A stretch of DNA of 64,000 bases from Oscillospiraceae bacterium (GCA_021202845.1 JAJQCF010000022.1:55097-119096), one strand, 5' to 3'. Positions 10,557 through 19,369 are shown, counted from the first letter of the stretch. The notes: a model not told the origin generated them from the letters alone. A program made the numbers and translations.

Positions 10557-11170
10557 GGATATTTGTCTCGCCTACCGGCACGGAAAAGCTCAGCCACGCC
10601 GAGCAGTCCGCGCTCGCCTACCTGCTTTTGGACTATGCTGTGGGGCAGGTGTGGGGAGAAAAGTGCGGCGAAATTGCGCATACCGAGGCCGGAAAGCCCT
10701 TTTTCGTGGGGCGCGGCGACCGTTTTTTCTCCATAAGCCACACCGAGGGCTATGTGCTGGCGGCAGTGTCCCCGCACCCCGTCGGCGCGGATATTCAGGC
10801 GTACAGAACAGTGAGTGCGGCGCTGGAAACACGCCTGCTGCACACGGACTTTGAGCGCGAGCTGGGGCTTTTCGAGACGTTTTCCGCCCGCGAGAGCATA
10901 TTCAAGCTGACCGGCCGCGGCAGCCTGCGCCGTATGCGTCTCATGCCGCAGGGCGAGAATATCACCGCCGCCGAGCAGCAGGAAGTAAAGTGCCGCCTCT
11001 ACCCCGCGCTGCCCCGCTGCCCCGTCACCGCCGCCTGCACCGAAGGCGCTTTCCCGCCCGAAATAGAAATTGTGCCGCAAGCGGAGCTTTTGTGCGTAAC
11101 GGGAACACAGCGTGATATTAAGACAATACCGCACAAAACTAAAACGTGTATAGAGGCCCAAAAGTGGTAA
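10553..11170 (+). CDS. 4'-phosphopantetheinyl transferase (Sfp-like), 3' end altered
   Basis: 205 aa. The Sfp motifs are present: FSISHTEGYVLAAVS, VGADIQ with the Mg-binding Asp, and FSARESIFKLTG with the catalytic Glu and Lys. The enzyme transfers phosphopantetheine from CoA to carrier proteins; no carrier-protein genes lie nearby. The start overlaps the znuB stop (ATGA). The natural end of the family seems to be near residue 180 (IEIVPQAELL). The last 25 or so residues are basic, unlike the family, and lie in what looks like the left flank of the IS remnant, so the C-terminus was probably replaced. Confidence 0.82.
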   Translation: MRIFVSPTGTEKLSHAEQSALAYLLLDYAVGQVWGEKCGEIAHTEAGKPFFVGRGDRFFSISHTEGYVLAAVSPHPVGADIQAYRTVSAALETRLLHTDFERELGLFETFSARESIFKLTGRGSLRRMRLMPQGENITAAEQQEVKCRLYPALPRCPVTAACTEGAFPPEIEIVPQAELLCVTGTQRDIKTIPHKTKTCIEAQKW

Positions 11171-11509
11171 AATAGATTCATGGATAAACAAATAAGCCTG
11201 TCTGCACTAAACGATGAATTATCTCAGGTGCGGACGAAAAAGAAAAAATTTCTCGAGCAAATTGAGCGCATTGTTCCCTGGGGAGAATGGATTTCCATGA
11301 TTCGGCCGTACTATTATAAAGGAGAGCGCGGCAACAAACCCTATGACTTGGAACTGATGCTGCGGCTGTATTTGCTGTAAAATCTCTATAACTTGTCCGA
11401 TGAGGCATTCGGTAAAGAAGGGAAACAATGGCACTTTGGATACAAAGCCCATGTGGGAGCGGACAAGGACAGCAGGCTGGTGCATACAGTTGAAGTGACT
11501 GCCGTCAAC
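11112..11509 (+). mobile_element. Remnant of an IS5-like insertion sequence
   Basis: It contains the start and an internal piece of an IS5-group transposase but no complete catalytic domain. The left limit is approximate: the sequence before the transposase ATG, including GGTAAAATAG, looks like the element's own promoter and overlaps the end of the upstream gene. The right side is lost; after the motif HTVEVTA the frame runs into unrelated sequence. No intact terminal inverted repeats or target duplication could be identified. Confidence 0.6.
11180..11509 (+). pseudogene. IS5-family transposase, decayed
   Basis: The N-terminus MDKQISLSALNDELSQVR and the conserved IS5 motif YDLELMLRLYLL are followed by an in-frame TAA (11378-11380), where the family normally has Gln before NLYNLSDEA. 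After LSDEA an in-frame deletion of most of the protein joins to GKQWHFGYKAHVGAD, close to the first catalytic Asp region, and the frame leaves the family after HTVEVTA. One nonsense mutation and two deletions leave no active enzyme. Confidence 0.75.
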
Positions 11510-11710
11510 CGCCGCTACGGGCGCAGCGACTACCTGCCGTGCATCGCGTGGGGCATGAAAGCGCGCGAGGCCTCCTGCTGGCCGGTTGGCGCGGTGGTGG
11601 ACATATCCGGCCGCATACAAAGCCGCAAATATACCAAGCTCTTAGCCGGCCAGCCCACGGAAAAAACCGCCTTCGAGGTCTCGGTAATAAACATCACCCG
11701 CGTAAAGTAG
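11500..11710 (+). pseudogene. C-terminal fragment of a single-strand DNA-binding (SSB-like) protein
   Basis: In the same frame as the transposase remnant, the last 65 or so residues read NRRYGRSDYLPCIAWG, GRIQSRKYTKLL and AFEVSVINITRVK. This resembles the OB-fold end of a clostridial SSB-like family (SDYIPCIAWGRNAR, GRIQSREYTK). It lacks the N-terminal half and any independent start, so it is a gene fragment captured by a deletion that also removed the end of the IS. Assignment is from recall of family motifs. Confidence 0.55.
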
Positions 11711-11730
11711 CGCAGGTACATAAAAATTTT

Positions 11731-11760
11731 CGGGAGCCGAACGCTTTTGCGCGGCTCCCG
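11731..11760 (-). terminator. Intrinsic terminator of the sirtuin/macrodomain operon
   Basis: A 9-bp stem (CGGGAGCCG / CGGCTCCCG), extended by CGC/GCG around a TTTT loop, is followed on the minus strand by AAAATTTTT. It lies just past the stop at 11769 of the macrodomain gene. Confidence 0.8.
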
Positions 11761-11768
11761 CGGTCATT

Positions 11769-12761
11769 TCACCGAGACGAAAAGTTTCGACAAAACTCTT
11801 TGTAATTATAATCCCTGTCTGGGCGGCAGAGAACGGCAAATTGTATAGTGCTGAAACATTCGCTGTAGCTCCTTCCGCCATAGGTAAAATCTCGAATCGC
11901 GCAGCTGAACAAATCAGAGACTATTGCCGCGTCATTGCCGTAAACGCCGCAGCCGAAAGCGCCTAAAATCAGGTGGCGGTAATTATGCGCCGCCGCGGTC
12001 AAAAGAATACCCTGAATACGTCGATAGAGCATATTTCCGTATTCCTGCCGCGACATTCCTTCCAGCCCCAGACGCACCATTGGCGCGGCGCAGCTTATTA
12101 CGGAAACGGGAAACGGCTGCGAAAGCGTCTCCGCTGCCGTGTCCTTTATCACCTCAACGCAGGGCGAGAGCACAACGGCGTCAGAGCCCATGCGGGTTCC
12201 CAGCGCATTATTATAGTCATAATACCGTTTCGCGTCGCCGCTCTCCAAGGACAGCAGCAGGGACGAGCGGCGGCAGAGGTCTTCCTCCTGCGCGTCGGCT
12301 CCTTTTCGGGTGTGACCGCCCGCCTGCGCAGCGCTTGCCATATTATGCACGAGGATTTTCGGCGCGCTCTCCCCGCCGCTTTTTAGCCTTTGATACAATC
12401 TTTGCGCAAGCGCAAGAGCGTCCTCATTCTCGCAGGAAAAACTGCACGGGGCGCTCGGCGTATGCGCTTTTTCCGTCTCCGAGACAGAGAGCGCGGCCAA
12501 TTCATCCGGCAGGAAAACCATAGCTTGCCGCATTTGCTCCGGCGGGAAGTGCAGCCGCACATTTTGCCCGCCCTTTTGGTAACTGCCCTTTTCCAGAATA
12601 TTAAGCGTATCCTCCAATACCTCAATATTCCTTTTCCTGCGCAGCTCCTTTTGATGTTCTTTTTCCTGAATTTCTTCTTCGGAAAGGCCGCCGTACTCCG
12701 CCGCGCGCATCTGTGCGGCCAGCTGCTTTAACTGTTCGTTTTCAGGTATTTCATTAGCCAT
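11769..12761 (-). CDS. Microbial PARG-like macrodomain protein (TIGR02452/DUF2263 type)
   Basis: 330 aa. A helical, charged N-terminal region (about 1-130) matches the DUF2263 part of microbial PARG-like proteins. A macrodomain follows, with the PARG-type loop GGHTRKGADAQEE (148-160), keeping the catalytic Glu pair, and the second ligand loop GAFGCGVYGND (267-277). Known members remove or bind ADP-ribose. The canonical GGG of the loop reads AGGH here. The start overlaps the end of the adjacent sirtuin gene by 8 nt, so the two are translationally coupled: a likely eraser next to possible writers. No signal peptide; cytoplasmic. Confidence 0.82.
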   Translation of the reverse strand: MANEIPENEQLKQLAAQMRAAEYGGLSEEEIQEKEHQKELRRKRNIEVLEDTLNILEKGSYQKGGQNVRLHFPPEQMRQAMVFLPDELAALSVSETEKAHTPSAPCSFSCENEDALALAQRLYQRLKSGGESAPKILVHNMASAAQAGGHTRKGADAQEEDLCRRSSLLLSLESGDAKRYYDYNNALGTRMGSDAVVLSPCVEVIKDTAAETLSQPFPVSVISCAAPMVRLGLEGMSRQEYGNMLYRRIQGILLTAAAHNYRHLILGAFGCGVYGNDAAIVSDLFSCAIRDFTYGGRSYSECFSTIQFAVLCRPDRDYNYKEFCRNFSSR

Positions 12762-13464
12762 TTCCGCCGCGCCTGCCTTTCAGCTTTTTGAATACAGCGT
12801 CGCATTCCTCACGAATATTCAAGTCCGCGGCTGCGTCAAAGCCGGTATGCCCCGGATTTATTTGCACAATCGCTGCGTTTCTGCTGCGGCAGCTCCAGTA
12901 AACATTTCCGTAGTTGCCGTGGGTGCCGATAACGAGAATCAAGTCGGCAGCGGCAATCCACTCGCGGGCTTTTTTAACATCGTCGTCCCAAAGTCCGATA
13001 TGGCTGTAAAGCGGCCAAGGGAGAATCTCTCCGCCGCACGCTTCGCACCTCGGCAGCTCGCTGTGGTTCCAGATTTCGCAGCCGTCATAATGCCGACCGC
13101 AGTCGGCGCAGCGGTTGACCTGCAGGCTGCCCTGAATCTCCGCCACGTTTTTTGAACCGGCAATAGTGTGCATACAGTCCACATTGGTTGTGATAATCCC
13201 CAGCATCTTGCCCTCCGCCTCCAAGTCGCGCAGGGCGTAGTGGCTGTAGCTCGGATTATAACTGAACATGGACTCCAAATAAGTATGCAGAAACGAGTTG
13301 CCGTCGCCGCCTCGGCGGGAAAAACGCAGCTGCCCGTAGGTTAAGCCTCCGCCGCCGACGGAAATGCCCGCGCCGGTTGTGGCAACAATATGGTCGCTGC
13401 CGTCGATATAATCGGCGAGCTGCTGTATTTTGTCTGCGCTCTGACTGCTCTTGAAAATGCCCAT
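12754..13464 (-). CDS. Divergent sirtuin (Sir2 family), class M-like
   Basis: 236 aa. A Rossmann start (TTGAGIS then GGLTYGQLRF) replaces the usual SGIPDFR. The NAD motif TTNVDCMHTIAGS is kept, but the catalytic His position reads EIQGS, with Gln instead of His. A four-Cys zinc ribbon (CADC and CEAC) and the late NAD loops (VIGTHGNYGN, QINPG) are present. From memory, class M sirtuins (SirTM), which ADP-ribosylate proteins, share a Gln here and the GLTY-type loop. That makes ADP-ribosyl transfer more likely than deacetylation. Second of two tandem sirtuin genes, 12 nt apart. Confidence 0.8.
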   Translation of the reverse strand: MGIFKSSQSADKIQQLADYIDGSDHIVATTGAGISVGGGGLTYGQLRFSRRGGDGNSFLHTYLESMFSYNPSYSHYALRDLEAEGKMLGIITTNVDCMHTIAGSKNVAEIQGSLQVNRCADCGRHYDGCEIWNHSELPRCEACGGEILPWPLYSHIGLWDDDVKKAREWIAAADLILVIGTHGNYGNVYWSCRSRNAAIVQINPGHTGFDAAADLNIREECDAVFKKLKGRRGGNG

Positions 13465-13476
13465 AAGCGTATTCCC

Positions 13477-14202
13477 TTACCCGTTTAATACCGCGTCAAA
13501 GACCTCGGCGGCGTCTGCGCGGATATTCAAATCCGCAATCGCGTCAAATTCTGTTACGGACGGATTGACCTGCACCAGCCTTGCATCCGGCTTCATTCGG
13601 CTCAAATATTCGTCGCTGCGAAAACCTGTAGTGCCGATAACAATTACCAAGTCCGCCTCGGAAATCATGTCGGCAGCTCGTTCCATATTCTCTTTGCAAA
13701 CACTGTCACGGACTTTGCAGTCCATGCAAAAGCTCGTCGGCATCAGCGGAGCGCCGCACTTTTCGCAGCGGGGCATATGTCCTTGATTCCACACGCGGTA
13801 GTCATAGCAACGGCTGCCGCAGTCAACGCAGACGTTGTCACGAAAACTGCCTTGAAATTCCACCACGTTTTCAGAACCGGCGACAGTGTGCAGGCAATCC
13901 AAGTTCTGGGTAACAATGCCGTAAATCCTGCCCTGCTTTTCCAGCTGCGCAAGCTGCTTATGGACGGCGCTCGGACCCTTGACAAACGTCGCGTCCAAGA
14001 AGGCGTCTCTCATAACGTCGTAGAATTTTTCGGGATTTTTTCGGACATAAGAGGCGGTGAAAATTCTGCCGGCGTTCATTCTGCCGACGCTCTGTTTCAG
14101 CCTGCGCATACCGTAAAGATACGAAACCCCCGCGCCCGTGACGGCAACGGTTTTCCCGCTCTGCGCCATAAGCTGCCTTAGCTGCCTGTATTCGGTCCCC
14201 AT
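13477..14202 (-). CDS. Divergent sirtuin (Sir2 family), second paralogue
   Basis: 241 aa. GAGVSYLYG opens the Rossmann fold, followed by TQNLDCLHTVAGS and EFQGS, again with Gln at the catalytic His position. A zinc ribbon (CVDC, CEKC) carries an extra Cys-rich stretch (SFCMDCKVRDSVC). The late loops are VIGTTGFRSDEYLS and VQVNPS. It is clearly divergent from its neighbour in the N-terminal substrate loop (MRRLKQSVG), so the two may differ in target, or one may be regulatory. RBS GGAAAG precedes the ATG at 14202. It follows the nitroreductase, separated by a stem-loop at 14233-14265. Confidence 0.8.
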   Translation of the reverse strand: MGTEYRQLRQLMAQSGKTVAVTGAGVSYLYGMRRLKQSVGRMNAGRIFTASYVRKNPEKFYDVMRDAFLDATFVKGPSAVHKQLAQLEKQGRIYGIVTQNLDCLHTVAGSENVVEFQGSFRDNVCVDCGSRCYDYRVWNQGHMPRCEKCGAPLMPTSFCMDCKVRDSVCKENMERAADMISEADLVIVIGTTGFRSDEYLSRMKPDARLVQVNPSVTEFDAIADLNIRADAAEVFDAVLNG

Positions 14203-14232
14203 TTCTTTCCTTTCAAAAACTCATTAACGCGC

Positions 14233-14265
14233 GGCACCCATCGGAGAGCTTCTTCGGTGGGTGCC
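14233..14265 (-). terminator. Stem-loop between nitroreductase and sirtuin genes
   Basis: An 11-bp stem (GGCACCCATCG / CGGTGGGTGCC, one G-T wobble) closes an 11-nt loop. On the minus strand a T-run occurs only about 12 nt later, so termination would be partial at best. It could lower expression of the sirtuins relative to the nitroreductase. On the plus strand CTTTTT lies a few bases downstream. Confidence 0.4.
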
Positions 14266-14278
14266 GGCGACTTTTTAA

Positions 14279-14809
14279 TCAGACGTAGTTAATGCTGAGC
14301 GAAACCGATAATTCCCTTGGCTGCGCGCCTGCGCTGAGGCTGTAGCCGATTGCCGCGGCGGAAACGGGTTTAAAGCCTTCGGGAATGCCCATTTTTGCGC
14401 ACAGCTCACTATTGCGGGCAAGAGCCTGCGCGGCGCCCCAGAGATAGATGTTGTCCAATCCGGCGTCCGTTGCCGCAATCAGCATATTTTCAATCACGCA
14501 GGCAGCGTTTGCATATTCAATGGACGGCGCCATTTGCTCCTGCGAAGCGGAGACAAAGATAACAACGGGCGCGCCGTAGAAGAAGTCCCGCGCGTCAATT
14601 TTCATCGCCGCGGCGGTAAAGCTGTTGATTTCGTCAAGAATTTCTCTGCTGCGGCACACGGTCAGGTGAAGAGAAGCCCTCTGGTTGCCGCCGATAGGAG
14701 CCTGACATCCGGCTTTGACGACCATATCTGCAATTTCCTCCGGCACAGCCTTATTGGGGTCGAAGTCTCTTGTTGATTTTCTTCTGGCAATAGCCTCCAA
14801 TGTTTGCAT
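14279..14809 (-). CDS. Nitroreductase-family flavoprotein
   Basis: 176 aa. It opens with the family motif AIARRKSTRDF, followed by KAGCQAPIGGNQ, VIENMLIAATDAGL and MGIPEGFKPVSAAAIGY, which fit an FMN-dependent NAD(P)H oxidoreductase. The substrate cannot be predicted. SD AAGGAGG is 9 nt before the ATG. Its promoter overlaps a long palindrome and faces an Rrf2-type gene. As first gene of the minus-strand cluster it is probably co-regulated with the two sirtuins and the macrodomain protein, pointing to a redox or nitrosative-stress link. Confidence 0.85.
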   Translation of the reverse strand: MQTLEAIARRKSTRDFDPNKAVPEEIADMVVKAGCQAPIGGNQRASLHLTVCRSREILDEINSFTAAAMKIDARDFFYGAPVVIFVSASQEQMAPSIEYANAACVIENMLIAATDAGLDNIYLWGAAQALARNSELCAKMGIPEGFKPVSAAAIGYSLSAGAQPRELSVSLSINYV

Positions 14810-14825
14810 TGTAAAGCGCCTCCTT

Positions 14826-14854
14826 AATGTAAATGTAATTTGAACATTTACATT
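14826..14854. promoter_or_regulatory. Palindromic operator in the nitroreductase-rrf2 intergenic region
   Basis: A perfect inverted repeat: AATGTAAATG, 9-nt spacer, CATTTACATT. It begins beside the -10 of the minus-strand promoter and extends over the transcript start. The adjacent divergent Rrf2-type regulator is the obvious candidate to bind it. Confidence 0.65.
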
Positions 14855-14880
14855 ATAATGCGTATTAAAAGTAATGTCAA
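14852..14880 (-). promoter_or_regulatory. Consensus promoter of the nitroreductase/sirtuin cluster
   Basis: On the minus strand TTGACA (14875-14880) and TATAAT (14852-14857) are both perfect, with a 17-nt spacer. Such a strong promoter needs a repressor, in keeping with the palindrome at 14826-14854. Confidence 0.85.
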
Positions 14881-14890
14881 GAGCGGCAAT

Positions 14891-14919
14891 TTGATTTTTA
14901 GCAGAAAACCTGCTATACT
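14891..14919 (+). promoter_or_regulatory. Promoter of the Rrf2-type regulator
   Basis: TTGATT (14891-14896), a 17-nt spacer, and TATACT (14914-14919). The start of the regulator lies 40 nt downstream. Confidence 0.65.
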
Positions 14920-14958
14920 CTTTTCATCAGCATTATGCTGCAGAAAGAAGGCATTTTT

Positions 14959-15414
14959 ATGCGCGTCAGCAAACAGTTTCCGATGGCAGTTCATTCGCTG
15001 CTGTTCGTTGCGGTTTTGTCGCCGGAAAGACGTGTGACGAGCGCACTTGTTGCCGAGAGCACACAGTCAAATCCCGTCACAGTGAGGAATATGTTTATCA
15101 AGCTGTCCGAAAGCGGCCTGCTTGTGGCCTCAACAGGAAAAAAGGGCGGCGTGCGCCTTGCAAGAGAGCCGCGGGAGATTACGCTGTGGGATATTTATCA
15201 GGCGGTGGAGACAAACGACGTTGAAGAAATTTTCAAGCTCCACGAAGCAACCAGCGACTGCCCAGTAGCCAAAAACTTCTATACCATACTGTACCCCCAC
15301 ATGGCCTCCGCCGTAAACGCCATGAAAGAGGACATGGAGAAGGTAACGCTGGAAACGCTCATCGAAGAGCTGAAAGGCCTGCTCGGCTGCGATGCCCCGC
15401 AAAGTCCTTATTGA
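14959..15414 (+). CDS. Rrf2-family transcriptional regulator
   Basis: 151 aa from the ATG at 14959, which gives the family N-terminus MRVSKQFPMAVHSLLFVAVL; an upstream in-frame ATG at 14935 is less likely. A winged helix (ESTQSNPVTVRNMFIKLSES, wing TGKKGGVRLAREP) is followed by LWDIYQAVE. Only one Cys (SDCPVAKNF) is in the sensing region, so a three-Cys iron-sulfur cluster is unlikely and sensing may be different. It is transcribed away from the nitroreductase/sirtuin cluster and probably controls it. Confidence 0.85.
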   Translation: MRVSKQFPMAVHSLLFVAVLSPERRVTSALVAESTQSNPVTVRNMFIKLSESGLLVASTGKKGGVRLAREPREITLWDIYQAVETNDVEEIFKLHEATSDCPVAKNFYTILYPHMASAVNAMKEDMEKVTLETLIEELKGLLGCDAPQSPY

Positions 15415-15439
15415 CAAAACCATGATAGAATTGTATAAT
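15411..15439 (+). promoter_or_regulatory. Consensus promoter of rpsU
   Basis: TTGACA (15411-15416), 17 nt, TATAAT (15434-15439), both perfect matches. The -35 overlaps the stop of the preceding regulator gene. Confidence 0.85.
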
Positions 15440-15503
15440 GTTAAGGCTAAAGAAGCATTAAACCTCGTATGCCGTGGGGCATATTTGGAGGGAGGGAATA
15501 CAA

Positions 15504-15689
15504 GTGTCTGAAATTTATGTAAAGGAAAATGAGTCTCTGGACAACGCTCTTAAGCGTTTTAAGCGCAGCTGTGCGAAATCCGGTGTGATGGCTGACCTTC
15601 GCCGTAAGGAATATTACCAGAGCCCCAGCGTCAAGCGCCGCAAGAAAAGCGAGGCCGCACGCAAGAACAAGAACAAGCGTTACAACTAA
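15504..15689 (+). CDS. rpsU: 30S ribosomal protein S21
   Basis: 61 aa from a GTG at 15504, which follows a strong GGAGGGAGG and gives the normal start [19 protein letters not shown]. The rest is the basic S21 helix pair ([19 protein letters not shown]) and Lys/Arg-rich tail. It binds 16S rRNA near the platform and helps initiation. Monocistronic, with its own promoter and terminator. Confidence 0.96.
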   Translation: MSEIYVKENESLDNALKRFKRSCAKSGVMADLRRKEYYQSPSVKRRKKSEAARKNKNKRYN

Positions 15690-15708
15690 ATCTTGTTAAT
15701 GTTTGACA

Positions 15709-15744
15709 AAAAAGTTAAGGCCGCATTCAGCCTTAACTTTTTTG
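15709..15744. terminator. Bidirectional intrinsic terminator after rpsU
   Basis: The stem AAGTTAAGGC / GCCTTAACTT around an 8-nt loop is flanked by A-run and T-run, so it can act on both strands. On the plus strand it ends rpsU. Confidence 0.9.
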
Positions 15745-15786
15745 TATACCCCTTTCCGTAAAAATATGCTGAACGGGAGAGCAAAA

Positions 15787-16629
15787 ATGCCGGAAATGCT
15801 TTTGAACAGGACTTACCTTTGTTCCGCGGCCGAGCTGGACGCAAAAAAGACATTTGAATGCGGTCAGTGCTTCCGCTGGAACGCCGAGGAGGACGGGACG
15901 TATGTCGGCGTGGCCTTCGGGCAGGCGGGCAGGGTTGTCACCGAGGGCGATTCGGTTTACATAATCACTGACGGCGGTGCAGACCCCGACGTCTGGCGCG
16001 GCTACTTTGACCTTGACACGGACTATGAGACCGTGCGCGCCGGTTTCGCGGCGGGCGGGGATTACCTCGCCATGTGCGCCGAATTTGGCGCGGGCATACG
16101 CATACTGCGGCAGGAGAGCTGGGAAGCGCTCTGCTCTTTTATAATCAGCCAGTGCAACAATATTCCGCGCATAAAGGGCATTGTGGACAGGCTGTGTCGG
16201 CTGTTCGGCGATGAAATTTGCTTCGACGGGCAAATTTTTTATACGTTCCCGCCGGCGGAGCGTCTTGCCGCGCTGACGCCGGAGGACTTGGCGCCGCTGA
16301 GGTGCGGCTACCGCGCCGAGTACATAATTTCCGCGGCGCGGGCGGTCTCGTGCGGTGAGATAGACCTTGAGGCGCTGAAAACGTGCAGCGCGGAGGCGGC
16401 GCGCGGGGAGCTGCTGAAGCTGCGCGGCGTGGGCAAAAAGGTGGCCGACTGCACGGTGCTGTTCGGGCTGGGTCACATGGAGGCGTTCCCCATAGACGTC
16501 TGGATGAAGCGCGCGCTGAAGCAGCACTTCCCCAAGGACTTCGCCCCCGCGTCGCTCGGCGAGTACGCGGGACTGGCGCAGCAGTACATATTTTATTATG
16601 CTCGCAGCGAGGGCACAGGCAAGACGTGA
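15787..16629 (+). CDS. 8-oxoguanine DNA glycosylase, OGG1-like HhH-GPD family
   Basis: 280 aa from the ATG at 15787 (SD GGGAGAG). The N-terminal domain opens LNRTYLCSAAELDAKKTFECGQCFRW, typical of the OGG1 family. The helix-hairpin-helix is LRGVGKKVADCTVLFGLGHMEAF with the catalytic Lys, followed by PIDVW with the catalytic Asp. It excises oxidised guanine and nicks the strand. Stands alone between rpsU and guaB. Confidence 0.9.
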   Translation: MPEMLLNRTYLCSAAELDAKKTFECGQCFRWNAEEDGTYVGVAFGQAGRVVTEGDSVYIITDGGADPDVWRGYFDLDTDYETVRAGFAAGGDYLAMCAEFGAGIRILRQESWEALCSFIISQCNNIPRIKGIVDRLCRLFGDEICFDGQIFYTFPPAERLAALTPEDLAPLRCGYRAEYIISAARAVSCGEIDLEALKTCSAEAARGELLKLRGVGKKVADCTVLFGLGHMEAFPIDVWMKRALKQHFPKDFAPASLGEYAGLAQQYIFYYARSEGTGKT

Positions 16630-16692
16630 CAAGGAAAATAATAAAAATATCCGCCAAACGCGAAAAAACTGGCGAAACATTGAATATTTCTC

Positions 16693-16720
16693 TTGACGCA
16701 CCCGAATTAAATGGTATAAT
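16693..16720 (+). promoter_or_regulatory. Promoter of guaB
   Basis: TTGACG (16693-16698), 16 nt, TATAAT (16715-16720). A leader of about 95 nt follows; no purine riboswitch core or other convincing regulatory structure was seen in it. Confidence 0.7.
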
Positions 16721-16781
16721 AACCGAAAAGCACGATTTTTGCCGCGCAAATACAGGTATTAAATAAGATAATAGGCCGTAA

Positions 16782-18302
<1,521 letters not shown>

Positions 18303-18320
18303 AAGAAACATCTAAAACCC

Positions 18321-18356
18321 AAAGCCGGACTTCACGTTTACGCGAAGTCCGGCTTT
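18321..18356. terminator. Bidirectional terminator between guaB and the LysR gene
   Basis: A 13-bp stem (AAAGCCGGACTTC / GAAGTCCGGCTTT) with a 10-nt loop. The A/T ends of the arms and flanking T-tracts serve both convergent genes. Confidence 0.85.
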
Positions 18357-18372
18357 ATGTATGCCGGTAATC

Positions 18373-19266
18373 TTATTCGCTTTCGGCGGGGCAGCCGCAC
18401 AAATTCAGCAGCAGCTGCATAAGCGGGCTGAGCCACTTGTTTTTGTGGTGGGCGCAGACGGCGGCTATTGTCGTGTTCTCCAGCTCCGTGGGGATTTCCG
18501 CGAGTGCGCCGCTTGCCAGCTCCTGCTCCACGGTGAAGCGCGGCAAAAACGTCACGCCCATGTTGTTTATTACCAAATTTTTTATCGTCGGTACGCTCCA
18601 AAGCTCTATCGTGTGGTCGAGCAGTATGGACTTTTCACGCAGGTAGCGCTCAAAAATCAAACGAAATACGCAGTTCGGCTCGTTGATGATGAACGGCACC
18701 GCCATTTTGCACTCGGGGGTTATGAAGTCGGGGAACTGCGCTTTTGTCTCCGGCGAGGCCACAAGCGCCAGCGGACATTCGCCTAAGGGGTACGCCGTCA
18801 GGCCGGAGCCGACGCCGCCGATGTCTTTGTAAAATATGCCGACGTCCAGAGAGCCGTTAATCAGCTCGTTTCTGATGTCGCAGCAGCTCATGGAGCGCAG
18901 CAGCAGCCGCGCGTTCGGCGCTTGGCGGTGAAACTCGCGGAGAATGGGCGGCAGGCGGTAGCACAGCTGCGTCTCCGCAACGCCCACGCGCACCTCGCCG
19001 CGGCACTGGGAAATGTCCCCCGCGCCGAAGCGCAGACGGTCAACGGAGTTCAGAACGTCGTCCACGTAGGGCAGCAGCTGCTCGCCCGCCTTTGTCAGCG
19101 CCATTCTGCGGCCTATTTTCTCAAAAAGCTCCGTGTTAAGCTCGCGTTCCAGCTGGCCTATTTGAAATGTAATCGTGGACTGCGTGTAATTGAGCTTCTC
19201 CGCGGCGCGGGAGAAGCTGCCCTCGTCCACGATGACCCTGAACGTGTGCAAATATTTTAAGTCCAT
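18373..19266 (-). CDS. LysR-family transcriptional regulator
   Basis: 297 aa. The N-terminal winged helix (MDLKYLHTFRVIVDEGSFSRAAEKLNYTQSTITFQIGQLE) is classic LysR; a periplasmic-binding-like effector domain follows. Divergent from a LysE-type exporter with a 13-bp palindrome in the shared 103-bp region, so it probably activates that exporter in response to an amino acid or related metabolite. Confidence 0.93.
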   Translation of the reverse strand: MDLKYLHTFRVIVDEGSFSRAAEKLNYTQSTITFQIGQLERELNTELFEKIGRRMALTKAGEQLLPYVDDVLNSVDRLRFGAGDISQCRGEVRVGVAETQLCYRLPPILREFHRQAPNARLLLRSMSCCDIRNELINGSLDVGIFYKDIGGVGSGLTAYPLGECPLALVASPETKAQFPDFITPECKMAVPFIINEPNCVFRLIFERYLREKSILLDHTIELWSVPTIKNLVINNMGVTFLPRFTVEQELASGALAEIPTELENTTIAAVCAHHKNKWLSPLMQLLLNLCGCPAESE

Positions 19267-19287
19267 GCCGTCCCCTCCGCGAATGTT

Positions 19288-19320
19288 CAGAAATTTTGAA
19301 TATTGAGTTCAAAACTTCTG
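19288..19320. promoter_or_regulatory. Probable LysR operator
   Basis: Inverted repeat of 13-nt arms, CAGAAATTTTGAA and TTCAAAACTTCTG (one mismatch), with a 7-nt spacer. It ends 3 nt upstream of the -35 of the exporter promoter, the normal activator position. Confidence 0.65.
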
Positions 19321-19322
19321 AT

Positions 19323-19351
19323 TTGATTTAATCATTATCCGCGCGTATTAT
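19323..19351 (+). promoter_or_regulatory. Promoter of the LysE-family exporter
   Basis: TTGATT (19323-19328), 17 nt, TATTAT (19346-19351), just downstream of the LysR palindrome. Confidence 0.6.
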
Positions 19352-19369
19352 ATACGCTAAGGAGGGAAT

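Noticed and set aside
14935..14958. Upstream ATG at 14935 as the start of the Rrf2-type gene
   Set aside because: It would place the SD-like AGAAAGAAGG inside the coding region and add residues not typical of the family; the ATG at 14959 fits better.
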